A stretch of 64,000 bases of DNA from Cylicocyclus nassatus (lineage: Eukaryota > Nematoda > Chromadorea > Rhabditida > Strongylidae), in contig CATQJL010000001.1 of assembly GCA_958299035.1 (NCBI GenBank), forward strand, positions 31,545,554 to 31,609,553, written 5' to 3'. Numbering within the stretch: the first letter of the stretch is position 1; each line of letters starts with the position of its first letter. Under the pieces are notes generated by a model. That model was not told the DNA's origin and searched no databases. It worked only from the letters and a program-made list of their open reading frames with translations. Positions 1 through 11,296 of this stretch are shown here, piece after piece. The translations under genes and the position numbers were made by a program.

Positions 1-861
1 AACTCAAACTTTGCCAAACATCAATATCGGTCGATGACGAAAATTAGACTACGATACCCGCTCCGCCCCAAAGCGTATGTGTGCAAAGTTTGGCCGTTTA
101 AAATGGAATTTTCTATTTGGAACATAAATACGTACAGACATATACAGGGTGTCCCAAAAAGATGTGCACACTGTTTGATTGTTAATAACTTTCTTGCTTT
201 CATGTCTTTTGCCTAGCTTGAGGTACCATTCTGTAGAGCGAGGATAAACTTAGATTTACAGTATGGAGGGACTTACCAGCCGCTTTTCATTACTGTAGAA
301 TTACGGTAGGAATTTCGAGGAGGATTTTCAGCAATGGAAAGCTGTATTTTTCCTCAGAAAAAAGCCAAATAAGCCAGAAACTCTTGAACTGGGTTAATCG
401 TAGTCGCTGATTCTGAATATGAAAACTGCACGTCAGTACAATGTTTCTTACATGAGTTAATTCAGATTTAGGGTGACAACTGATTTTCCAATGTTCGGCA
501 GAAGTGTGAATACGTCATCAAGAAAGCTCAAAAAACTGATGGAAAGTTATGTAGCGAAATCAGCACGCCTGAAAACCTTGCTACACAATTTTTTAGATTT
601 TTTTGAAATTGTTTCATCAAAAGGCTTATCCCACAGTGATGCTGTATGCTGAAAGTTCATACCGTAATCCTACAGTAGCAAAAAGAGACTGGTGTTTCGC
701 TTAATACTGTAAGTCTAAGTTTATCCTCGCTCTACAAAATGATACTTCAAGCTCTGCAAAAGACATGAAAGCAAGAGAGTTATTAACGATCAAACAGTGT
801 GCACATCTTTTTGGGACACTCTGTATACATACATACAAACATTTCGGCTTTATACCTAAGA
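1..861 (-). mobile_element. Helitron 5' portion, cut by window edge and by a MITE
   Basis: Read on the minus strand from 861, the sequence begins TCTTAGGTATAAAGC, followed by a TGTATG-rich stretch. After the inserted MITE at 145-823 it continues through a segment (1-144) homologous to the 5' end of the Helitron at 29403. Shared points are the ATGTTCC..ATAGAAAATTCCAT motif and the CAAA(G/C)TTTGGCACA-like stretch. Only the 5' part is inside the window. The classification rests on homology to the 29403 copy, which has a proper 3' end. Confidence 0.6.
145..823. mobile_element. TA-flanked MITE with ~110-bp inverted repeats
   Basis: The ends are CAGGGTGTCCCAAAAAGATG and its inverse, with TA on both sides. 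Inverse similarity runs for about 110 bp at each end (145-255 and 705-823). The interior has no transposase. It splits the Helitron at 1-861. A diverged second copy lies at 19271-19922. TA duplication and a CAGGG start fit a non-autonomous Tc1/mariner-type element. Confidence 0.75.
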
Positions 862-1040
862 CTAGGTGGTAGCAGATACATTGGCGCATGTGTAAGACGA
901 TGTAATTATAAACACTGACTCATTGACGTTAGTACAAGATGACAAATTGAAAGGAAAGAAGCCCATAACACACGATTATCCTAATTAACTTTCACTGTTC
1001 TGGTTGCTCAAATCCCCATTCACACCGGCATATAATCACA

Positions 1041-2371
1041 CCAGTGCGTCACCTCCGCTTCGCGGAGGTTCGCACTGGCTCTGCTATCCGTGTGCTTTAT
1101 TCATGCTCCCAAAATGATGACTTTGAAACTCACCGCACGAGGCTGTACATTATAAATGAATTGTAAATAACTGTTTATTCTTAAAGCATTCCTATGTAAG
1201 ATCGGTAATTTCGAGAAAGAAAACTTTTTTGCCAAGAAATAAATACGAATTCGAACAGATTATTGAATTTGTTTTAGCTTGATAATTGTTATGAAGGTAA
1301 TATTCATTTTGGGCTACATTTCCGTGCAAAAATCTTTTCAAATATTGAGATAAAACCTTGCCAAATCGACTCTCTGCACGACCACTACTTTTTGGCCTGT
1401 TTTTGCAGAAAAGCAAACTTTTTGAATATTTCTTGAGCTAGAATTCTTGGAGCGCAGATTTGCTTGTCAGGCAAATCAGATTTTGCAAAAAGTTGAATTT
1501 GTGACCTAGTTTTGCGCACCAAAAGCCAGGTGGACCCGTTTGAGGCGCAAATTTTGAAGGACCCGCTTATCGAACCGGCTCGTCCTTGTGCTTGGTGGGC
1601 ATACAGGCTGGTACGGTATGCTATGAGCCTATGCATGTGCTTGTAAACGCTGGTGTCTTACAGACTAATTTATGCGTTGTAAAGTCAAACTGTTCCGCCT
1701 ATCCAAAGGTCTGACACGTGTGGCCAGTTCGCCTGCTTTCCTCCTCTGTTAAGTTAGCAATGAAACTCACCGAGCATCACGAATGAAGTGAAAAGCTTTT
1801 CATTTTAGAAGCACTGTCGTAAGTAACCGGTATTTTTATATGAAAGGGTTCTTTCGAACGGAGAACGAATACTTTTTCAGAATGAATACTAAAATTTTGA
1901 AAACTCAATAGTTGCCATTATAAAAACTGATAATGTGAGCTACGTCTCTGAGCAAAAATCTTTCAATTTCGTCTAGTAGAACCTCTGAAAATCGAAGAAG
2001 TGAGCACCTGCCACGTTTTGGCGCAGTTTTCGCATGCGATCAAACTTTTCGTAGTTTTTTGAGTTGCCGGGGAAAATTTTGCGGATTTATATGCTAAACA
2101 TAATCATAACTTAGCAAAAAGTTTTGCATACTGAACTACTTCTGCAGCTAAAAAGAAAAGTGGATCAGCCTGATTTTCAAAGGATCCACTGAACAAATCC
2201 GCTCAAGCTTTGGTATATTGGACTCTCATGTTGGTAGCATGCGATGTGCAAAATTTGGGCTTAAGATGTTGGCTGGCAACCGTTCCACGAATTTCGTGAC
2301 AGACAGACAGACTTACACACACACACATCCACACAAAAACACGTAAACATCCTTAGCCCGTTATTATAAGT
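1041..2371 (-). mobile_element. Helitron-like unit A with 3' hairpin
   Basis: On the minus strand it starts near 2371 with CTTATAATAACGGGC, followed by a CA/TG-rich stretch and GTCTGTCTGTCAC. It ends at 1041 with a stem-loop (CCTCCGC, loop GAA, GCGGAGG), seven bases and CTGG, followed by T. Hairpin plus CTRR before T is the classical Helitron 3' end. The interior holds two diverged copies of the sequence seen in unit B (about 1041-1600 and 1750-2371), so it is an internally duplicated member. No helicase ORF: non-autonomous. Confidence 0.6.
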
Positions 2372-2373
2372 TA

Positions 2374-3072
2374 CCAGTGCGTCACCTCTGCTTCGCAGAG
2401 GCTCGCACTGGTCCTACTAACTGCACGCCTTACTCATTCCCGCATCATAATGACATTGAAACTCACCGCGCTATTCCGACTATCACGAAAGATTTGTAAA
2501 CAACTATTCATTCCAATAGCTTTTCCATATAAGATCGGTAACTCCGCTTGAATGAAATTTTCCCAAAAGAACAAATGCAAATTTGGATTAGTTTTTGGAC
2601 TTTTCATGGCTTAGATTTCGCCATAAGATACAATAATCACCGTGGGCTACAACTCTGTGCAGAAATTTTCTTAAATGATTGGGTAAGTCTTGGCAAAATG
2701 AACATGTACGCAACCATCCTTTTTGGCGCCGTGTTCGCAAAGCAATAAACTTTAGTTCAATTTTTTCGGCTAAAGTCCATGGCTTGCACATTAACTTGTC
2801 AAACGTAAAGGCGACTTTGCAAAAAGTTGTGCTACAGGCTCAACTTTAGTGGCCAAAAGCCAAGTGGATCCGATTGACGCGCCTTTTTTGAGGGTTCCAC
2901 ACAACGGATTCGCTCGTGCTTTTGTATAGCGGACTCCCATGCTGGTAGCATGCGCTGTGCAAAATTTGGGCTCAGGAGGTTGGTTGGAAGACGTTCTACG
3001 AATTTCGTGACAGACAGACAGACTTACACACACACAAAAACACGTACACACCCTTAGCCCGTTATTATAAGT
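2374..3072 (-). mobile_element. Helitron-like unit B, directly abutting unit A
   Basis: Same family as the preceding unit. The minus-strand 5' end is at about 3072 and the 3' end at 2374, with stem CCTCTGC/GCAGAGG around a GAA loop, seven bases, CTGG and T. The stem differs from unit A by one base pair changed on both sides (C-G to T-A). Its 3' end lies 2-3 nt from the 5' end of unit A, so the two are head to tail. About 0.7 kb, non-coding. Confidence 0.6.
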
Positions 3073-3479
3073 AATGATGATTTTAGAAGTCGCGGTAGAT
3101 GGATAGATATTATCTTCAATGCAGAACAACTAATTTGACAAATCCTTGATTTCTGTTTGTATCAGCGCATTTGTGCTTGTTTGAATGCATCTAATGGAAG
3201 TCAATAGTTTTCCCATTATCCTTGCATACGTTCTATATTTCAAAGGTTTGTTCATGAATGCTTCGAAACCAAGTTTACCGCAAAGTTTTTTGAAAATGGT
3301 TCTGCTCTGAGAATCGCTAATAGGTTATTGCTCTGCGTAATGCATCAAAACTTCCCTTTGCCTGGCAACCATGCTCGAACGCTGAGTTCTTTCATAAAAA
3401 AATAAACTTCCACAAACTTGCTCACAAAAATGAAGTTTTCTTGTATTTTCTTGAGATTCAAAGGTAGGCTAAGGAGGTA
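3073..3479. other. No feature seen
   Basis: AT-rich sequence without a convincing ORF, terminal repeat or RNA gene. Confidence 0.5.
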
Positions 3480-4290
3480 AGCTTTCACAATAAAGCTGTA
3501 CGTCTACAGATTGACGAATACAGCCTTTGCACCAAAACTGATTTCAAATGCCCCGACTACAGTACCAACACTGCCGCCTTGAAATCCTGCGATATAAACG
3601 CGTTGTCGCGCCGAAAATGTCGCATTGCGATTGCTCGCTTAATCCTCAACCAATTGAACTCTAGCTTAGATACTTGAAACCAGCGCCTTCTGGACAATCT
3701 AAAAGTGTTTTCAAAAGTTCCAAAATCTCCTTCACAAAGATCTTTTTTTAGGACCATCGGCGGTATAGCATTGCCGCGTTGGTACCGCCGCGCCCCCATA
3801 ACTTTCTTCAACCCAAACATATGAAATTCTAGTTCGAATATTTGGAACCAGCATCTCCTAAACTACCTAAGAACGTTTTCGAAAATTCCAGAATCTTGCT
3901 TACAAGTTTTTTGGCTCCATGCCAGCGGCGATCTAAACGCAATGTCGCGCTGGAAGCGCCGCATTACTGTAGCTCGGCTCAAAATCCTTCAGCTGAAATT
4001 TCGCTCAAATATTTGAAATCAGCGTGTTTTTATCTACTTAAGGGTCTGCTCAAACTTTGCAAATTCTTTTGTCTTGGTACGATTCTACATTATTGAGCAA
4101 AATGTACGACGATATGAACGCCATGTAGCGCCGGAAAAGCCGGATTGGTGTAACTTTCTTTACATTTTCCCCAGCGAGTTCTAATATCGATATTCGGAAC
4201 ATGCGAGTTCCAAGCTGTCTGAGGATATGCTCAAAGTCTGTAAAATCCCATATTTTTTTCCAGGTTTTTGGTCCCTCATAGCGCTCTAAT
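3480..4290. repeat. Decayed tandem repeat, unit ~173 bp
   Basis: The start motif GAA(A/C)T(C/T).. followed by ATATTTG(G/A)AA(C/A)CAGC recurs at about 3656, 3823, 3995 and 4176 (spacings 167, 172, 181). Each unit holds a TTTTCAAAAGTTCCA/TTTTCGAAAATTCCA-like stretch and a GCCGC(A/G) segment before a CTTTCTTCAACC-like end. An older partial unit precedes 3656. Copies are strongly diverged. ORFs of 84-87 codons here lie in the repeat and are not credible genes. Confidence 0.6.
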
Positions 4291-4738
4291 TAATCAGGCT
4301 GGCTCTGGCCATAGCCGTAGTGACCTCACTTTATCGATTTATTATCGAAGTTAACAGTATGACGCATGATATTGTTGTTGAACCATAGAATTTGTAGCCT
4401 GGCTCATAATTCTACAATCATTTACGGCTTCTATGAATTTTTCGATTTGAAAGATCAAATTCAGTTTTTTGAAAAGAAAACGGGTAATTCGAAAAGTTGA
4501 CTTCGTAACATAAATAAAATAAGCATTGAAATGCTTTGTCAATGAATTTCTCTATTAACCATCATATAGGTTGATTTGGATGTTCGTGGATAGATCGTCT
4601 CGCAAATGCGAAGTGCGGATTTCAATGACTTATAATTTTTGATGCCACATGCCTAAAGCAAAATGGTTTGGAATTGGTATAGCCCAAGTAATACTCTAAA
4701 CGATTGATTTGAACTGAGAGTATCATATGTAAATTTCC
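4291..4738. other. No feature seen
   Basis: AT-rich, no supported ORF or repeat. Confidence 0.5.
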
Positions 4739-5163
4739 TTAAAGGCAGCGGCTCGGCAGATTCTCGACTTGAAGTTTTTCGCTTGCCTGGGGGTGATTCG
4801 AGGCGCTGATTCCGAAAATCCACATTAGAGAGCTTGAAAACGGCGAAAACGAGCGTTTTTCGATGCCCTTACCCTTGAGATTGGACGAGTGGAGTAAGGT
4901 GGATGACGCTGAATCGTGGCGGGACCCAATACTTATACCGTTGCGGAGGGCAGCCTCCAATGGTGAGAAAGAAATTGCCAACTCGTCCGCACAAGGTGTT
5001 AGGGGAGCGAAAGGAGGAAGGGGAGCGGAGCTTGGCTCGCCCCCCTGGCTTGCAGAATTCGCATTTTCGGCCCGGAGCTGCTGCTTTGGTTCACTTGGAG
5101 GGCCTTCTATCCATCTACGTCAAGTTCTGAGGTAGGTCTATTCTGCCGAGCCGCTGCCTTTAA
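4739..5163. mobile_element. TTAA-flanked MITE (piggyBac-type), 417 bp
   Basis: TTAA lies at 4739-4742 and 5160-5163. The inverted repeats are perfect for 18 bp, AGGCAGCGGCTCGGCAGA (4743-4760 and 5142-5159). The interior is fold-back-like and related to the elements at 11487-11940 and, more distantly, 26341-26660 and 30930-32110. The TTAA target and non-coding interior fit the palindromic TTAA element class known from nematodes. Two 75-90-codon plus-strand ORFs inside have no recognisable domain. The flanks are not palindromic, which fixes the element borders independently. Confidence 0.8.
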
Positions 5164-5657
5164 GATACATGCACTTGAAATGAGGTGCGCATGCTCCATT
5201 GACAATGTGGTGCCTCATTTCCAAGACCGTAATACAAATGATAGATTGATTGAAGAGTCAAAACTTCGGCTATGTTCTGAGCGGTACCTGCTGTTTAATT
5301 TTTTCATCTTGGAATCTCCGATTCTGAGAAAAGGAGCGTCTGGTGATCGGTTGAATTGTGCAAAAAAAGACGAAATTTCCGCAAATTTCGACCAAATCTG
5401 GTGTTGTCTGAAACCTGCCAACTTCCACATATTCTGAACCTCCGTGAAAAATACTACTCGAAAATGTATGAATTGAATATCTTAGCATCACCTAAATATC
5501 CCTCATTTTTGCTTCTATCTTAATTACGGCTGCCATACCCCTAATTGGGTGCTCCTGCACCCAGATCTCTGTACAATTGGATTCGCACCTAGAGGCATGC
5601 GTTAGCGGCTTAGCTAATTAGGAAACAGAGAACTCGAATCAATCCGTTTGAGACTTT
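5164..5657. other. No feature seen
   Basis: No domain-bearing ORF. The 85- and 71-73-codon ORFs on opposite strands overlap and show no family signature. Confidence 0.5.
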
Positions 5658-8600
5658 GTCGAGCACCTCTGAACGTCGAGTTAGGAACCTTCTTTGAGTT
5701 AAATAAACTAAATGCATAATTAGCACAAAGTCCGTGAGAATTGGTCAAATGGTCGAATTTTGATTATCAGAGCACTCCATTTGTACAATACCTTCTGTTT
5801 AAAATACTCATACTTAACACTGTTCTATTTGAGCGTTGAAAAACCGTAAAATTTGACTTTACGTAAATTATGCGTTCATTTTTTTTGCACCAAGAAAATA
5901 ACCATAACTCGGCATGCAGAGGCGCTCAGCAGATAGTAAAACCAGGTTTGAAATTATTGTTTGATGTACATCAGAGTGTTATAAGACTCAAAAAAGCCAC
6001 TTCGACGAATCGGACCTCGCTTGTAAGAGGTCAAAAATTAGGGGTGTATTTGTGCATGCTGATAACAAAAGCTAATTTTTTAAAAAACCCACCGACTACC
6101 CTTATCGAGTTATGTGTTGAACTAGCAAAGTGCCATGGTAGTGAAATGGATGTGTACGGAATCACTTCAGCTATCGACTTATTCAATTTCTCTATGGCTT
6201 AGTGCAAAAAGGCCATGTTTGTGGGTGACACTCTCGCTGGGTTGCTAACAGCTTCCTGTCACTCCCTCCTCTCTCTCTCTCTCATTTGCAAATTTGTACA
6301 CGTATGTAGGTATGATGGAATTCGCATCTTGTTATGGTTTACATGCCTGGTTCCCACCTCGCGTTTGTTCATGTCAATCGCTTTCTATCGTATTCTTCGG
6401 TATTGAAATGGCTCACAATGATGATCATCTGATATTTTCCCCACAAGCTTATGCACAATCTTGGATCCGTCACATCATGTTACTTCGCACATTAACGCAA
6501 AAGATTAAATCATTATTTCATTTTGGCTCTATCGTGCTATGATCAAGCCTTTGAATCCTTCTTAAAATTCATATTTAAAGCGGCATTTTGGTAAAGTAAT
6601 GTAATGAAAAAATCATTTTTCTTCCAAAATAATATGCGATTTGGCAGTTTCGGTCTTGGAGGTAGAGTATGAGAGTGAAGCGCAGCCTTATTTGGGAATT
6701 CATTTTTCTTTTCCGCACAAATGCCAACAAAAGCATCAAACCTTCCTAGGAGTAGGTTTGCTAGAAAAAATTGATTTTAAAGGCGGGAATCTGAACGTTA
6801 AATCATTTTATTTGAGAGAAAAAATTCGAAAACTACGATTTAGAGCACTTTTTTTGAAAATTGACTTTTTAGAAAAATCAACAACAAGAAACATCTCCCT
6901 TTTCTGCCCATAATTCATGAACAATCAACACAGCAAAGAACTGAGCATTCAGTCAATCCTGCTCCGATTGGAGGTAGAATTTTTGAGCACTCAACAATTT
7001 TGGTCTCGAGTCGGGCCAAATTCGACGTCTGTGGACTAGTGAGTCTTTTCACTGAAGAATGTGACTTTCTAGCGCAAAGCTTAGCAGTCAGTCAATTTTG
7101 GCCCAAGGGACGGAAAATTCGAGTTTTGTAAAGTCCTAATATGAGGAGTTTTTCCCTTTTCCGTCCAAATTCCGAAAATCCATCATACACGCCTTCAAGA
7201 GTACGTTACCCAGGAACGTGTCTTGTAGAGAAGAACTGAGCATTCAGTCAATTTTGGTCTGGATGGGAGATAGATTTGAGCACTCAATCAGTTTTGGTAT
7301 TGAGGGGAGGAAAATTCGATTCTGCAAATAGAGCCTTTATTCCCTTTTTTTACCACCTTCCCATGAGACCAAACCCATATTCTTTGAGTGCTCAGCTTTC
7401 CACTATAGAATTTAGATCTTTCAGCAAAATTATTCAGAGAACTAAGTTTTCCACGTTTTCTTTCTCGAAAGTTGTGCCGAAGTGGATGAACATTAGAATG
7501 CGGTCTTGTAATACTGTAAATAACGCCGAATTTTACTAGAAGAAAATAGGCAGTTTTTCTTCAGCAAAACCATTTCAAAAAAACACATTTTCATGGATTT
7601 TCTTGATGTACCAAAAAACTGGATGAAAATTTCAAAATAAGGCTCTGCTCCACAGATGTCTTTGAGCCCCTTAGAGCCTTTATCCCCTTTCCCCCTCCTC
7701 CCATGAAACTGGGGGGAAAGGGAATAAAGGCTCTATTTGCAGAATCGAATTTTCCTCCCCTCAATACCAAAACTGATTGAGTGCTCAAATCTATCTCCCA
7801 TCCAGACCAAAATTGACTGAATGCTCAGTTCTTCTCTACAAGACACGTTCCTGGGTAACGTACTCTTGAAGGCGTGTATGATGGATTTTCGGAATTTGGA
7901 CGGAAAAGGGAAAAACTCCTCATATTAGGACTTTACAAAACTCGAATTTTCCGTCCCTTGGGCCAAAATTGACTGACTGCTAAGCTTTGCGCTAGAAAGT
8001 CACATTCTTCAGTGAAAAGACTCACTAGTCCACAGACGTCGAATTTGGCCCGACTCGAGACCAAAATTGTTGAGTGCTCAAAAATTCTACCTCCAATCGG
8101 AGCAGGATTGACTGAATGCTCAGTTCTTTGCTGTGTTGATTGTTCATGAATTATGGGCAGAAAAGGGAGATGTTTCTTGTTGTTGATTTTTCTAAAAAGT
8201 CAATTTTCAAAAAAAGTGCTCTAAATCGTAGTTTTCGAATTTTTTCTCTCAAATAAAATGATTTGACGTTCAGATTCCCGCCTTTAAAATCAATTTTTTC
8301 TAGCAAACCTACTCCTAGGAAGGTTTGATGCTTTTGTTGGCATTTGTGCGGAAAAGAAAAATGAATTCCCAAATAAGGCTGCGCTTCACTCTCATACTCT
8401 ACCTCCAAGACCGAAACTGCCAAATCGCATATTATTTTGGAAGAAAAATGATTTTTTCATTACATTACTTTACCAAAATGCCGCTTTAAATATGAAAGAA
8501 GGATTCAAAGGCTTGATCATAGCACGATAGAGCCAAAATGAAATAATGATTTAATCTTTTGCGTTAATGTGCGAAGTAACATGATGTGACGGTTCCAAGA

Positions 8601-9412
8601 TTGTGCATAAGCTTGTGGGGAAAATATCAGATGATCATCATTGTGAGCCATTTCAATACTGAAGAATACGATAGAAAGCGATTGACATGAACAAACGCGA
8701 AGTGGGAACCAGGCATGTAAACCATAACAAGATGCGAATTCCATCATACCTACATACGTGTACAAATTTGCAAATGAGAGAGAGAGAGAGAGGAGGGGGT
8801 GACAGGAAGCTGTTAGCAACCCAGCGAGAGTGTCACCCACAAACATGGCCTTTTTGCATTAAGCCATAGAGAAATTGAATAAGTCGATAGCTGAAGTGAT
8901 TCCGTACACAACCATTTCACTACCATGGCACTTTGCTAGTTCAACACATAACTCGATAAGGGTAGTCGGTGGGTAGTCAATAATTTTTTAAAAAATTAGC
9001 TTTTGTTATCAGCATGCACAAATACACCCCTAATTTTTGACCTCTTACAAGCGAGGTCCGATTCGTCGAAGTGGCTTTTTTGAGTCTTATAACACTCTGA
9101 TGTACATCAAACAATAATTTCAAACCTGGTTTTACTATCTGCTGAGCGCCTCTGCATGCCGAGTTATGGTTATTTTCTTGGTGCAAAAAAATGAACGCAT
9201 AATTTACGTAAAGTCAAATTTTACGGTTTTTCAACGCTCAAATAGAACAGTGTTAATTATGAGTATTTTAAACAGAAGGTATTGTACAAATGGAGTGCTC
9301 TGATAATCAAAATTCGACCATTTGACCAATTCTCACGGACTTTGTGCTAATTATGCATTTAGTTTATTTAACTCAAAGAAGGTTCCTAACTCGACGTTCA
9401 GAGGTGCTCGAC
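5658..9412. repeat. 3.75-kb palindrome with ~1.7-kb arms
   Basis: The left arm (5658 to about 7349) and right arm (about 7715 to 9412) are near-identical reverse complements. Small ORFs recur on opposite strands at mirrored places: 6641-6913(+) with 8151-8423(-) encodes the same 90 residues, and 6294-6542(+) mirrors 8517-8846(-). Mirrored coordinates sum to 15064-15070, so the arms differ only by small indels, for example in a (CT)n run at 6270. The spacer 7350-7714 is unique. No transposase is seen. Each arm contains one copy of a dispersed ~150-bp module ending in GGCCACTTCGACCAA-like sequence (5885-6040 and 9008-9180). It is either a long fold-back transposon or a segmental inverted duplication. 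Confidence 0.9.
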
Positions 9413-10048
9413 ACATAACGAAGACAGATTTGAAATCAGCGTTCAATGCTCTTTATATTCGTATCAACTTCATGTGAAAAGGCCACTTCGACCAAAGGGA
9501 CCTCCCTTGTTAGCCAAAGTTGAATTTATCCGCTCCGCCTCGGAACCATGGTGCAAGCGGATCTTTCACCGACGATAATGGCTACTGGGTTCTTTTCTTG
9601 CCATCACTGAGCGCCGACATATTTTCGCATTCCTTCTTCTGGATTCCTTCAGCAACTGGACCCCCCCCCCTTTATGCATGGACTTAAGGATAGGAGGTAG
9701 ATAGAAATCTCTGCCGTAGCGCTTGGAAGGATCCACTGTATATTACAGTAAAGATTCTTTCCACAAGTTTTCTATATAAGAATTGAGTTCGGTCCATGGA
9801 GCAATTTCGATACTTCTAACAATAAAATTATGGTTTTTCTTATTCTTTTTTCTGTGCTTCTTCAATCGTAGTCTATTTTCCTTTATGCGAGTACGTTTGC
9901 CTTCACTTAACTTAGAATTCCAGAATTTTTTACAAACATTGCATAAAACCCTTGACGGCATGTTGTAGTCTGCTCAATCATACCGCGCAATTGCCTAGTG
10001 AAAGAAGCACTTATCGTGAAGGTGTGAGGCTAAATTTATTACAACCGC
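9413..10048. other. Module copy, then unassigned sequence
   Basis: 9378-9520 carries another copy of the dispersed module (AAAAGGCCACTTCGACCAAA at about 9478). A C10 run sits at about 9661. The minus-strand ORF 9743-9961 contains TELNSYIENLW, reminiscent of the PDLNPIENLW motif of Tc1-like transposases, but the rest does not fit, so it is left unassigned. Confidence 0.35.
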
Positions 10049-10269
10049 TTGCGCGAATCATCAAAGCAATCCTTCAAAATCTCATGCACCACCGCGGTAG
10101 ATGAGATCTTGAAGGATTGCTTTGAAGCCAAAGGAAGCGATCTCAAAATTTGAGAAGTGCGCTGTATTTGTAAACGTTCGAATTATGTGTGCACTAAATC
10201 TTTTTTTCCAGGTGCATTTCTTTGATTTTAGCCAAAAATTATAGGTTCCCAGACTTTTGCCGCACCCTG
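10049..10269 (+). mobile_element. Remnant of a Tc1/mariner-like element (3' end)
   Basis: A short frame at about 10096-10155 reads VDEILKDCFEAKGSDLKI then stop, which resembles the C-terminal tail of mariner/Tc1 transposases. About 110 bp later a terminal repeat ends at 10269 (CCGCACCCTG) followed by TA. The coding tail is also present in inverse just upstream, forming a ~30-bp stem (10055-10125) around CACCACCGCGGTAG. The rest of the element is gone or unrecognisable. Confidence 0.45.
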
Positions 10270-11167
10270 TATATTAGCTTTGCGTGACGCAGGTCAGAGA
10301 TGCAGGCCAGATGTAGCGTCGGTCGTAGTGGACGGTGTAACGTATTATCCAATGGCGGACTGAGATGAAAAGAAAGAAGAGAGAGGCGTGCTTTTCTCTT
10401 CCGAGAATGGGTAGCGAACTTTTTGAAACCACTTACATGAGCTATAAGAATCTGCAATGACTTTGTTATACTTTTAGTTTATCAAAATAATTTTCTAAAT
10501 TTTCAAAAATCTATTTTAGCTTTGTAATTTCAAGAAAAGTGGGACTTGCTACGCCCGCTCTATCTAGATTTCGGGATCGTGGGGCCGCAAAAAGTCTGGG
10601 AAGCAACAAAAGATCTTTCGGAGTTCGTGGTTAACGCCAAAACCTCCAAAAAATCTTTCATCCTCCTCCGCTGCGAACGAAAATCTTGGGATCGCCACAG
10701 CTATCTTTCAAATCAAAGCACTCACCGTACACTTGACAAATGTCTTTTTATGTAGTGTTGCAGGTGTCGTTCGCTCTGTTACTTTAATATCAAAACACAC
10801 TGGAAGACCATTTCTTTTACATCACTGAGCTCACGTGAAATGTAATCGTGAAATGCACTGGATCGTGTCATTCATGAAGGCATGACGTGTAGACCACGAG
10901 CCCAAATCGATTCGCTTACTTTTCAGGCACTTTATGACTCCACATCTGTGGAAGCTTATAGCGGTAGAGTGACTAACATCGACGTTCATCAAACTGATCA
11001 AATAAGATCGCAGCTAGTAGTATAGTGCATGCAGATTTGGAACTTCCTTCAAATCGAATGATGCTTGTCACACTTAAAACGTTAGTACTGTTATTTCAAC
11101 GCAAAAAATACAATCTTTGAGCGACAAGTCGACAAGGAACTAATCGTGCATCAAACCTTGCATTTAG
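10270..11167. other. No supported feature; one possible exon
   Basis: The plus-strand open frame at 10546-10755 (69 codons, lysine/serine-rich) follows a TTTCAAG splice-acceptor-like site and has plausible codon structure, but it has no recognisable domain and no partner exon. Not called as a gene. Confidence 0.3.
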
Positions 11168-11296
11168 TAGGTCGGTGCAAAAGTTTTGTCAGTTTTTTGA
11201 ATCCACCTGCAAATACGGTAGAATAAACATAAGCAAACATATTGAGCAGTATCCAATGCAAAATTTCTTCTTCTTTCCAACCGCTTTTTTTGGAGT

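Noticed and set aside
9743..9961. Tc1 transposase fragment on the minus strand
   Set aside because: Only one short motif (ELNSYIENLW) resembles the family. The upstream residues do not, and the nearby transposase tail is on the other strand.
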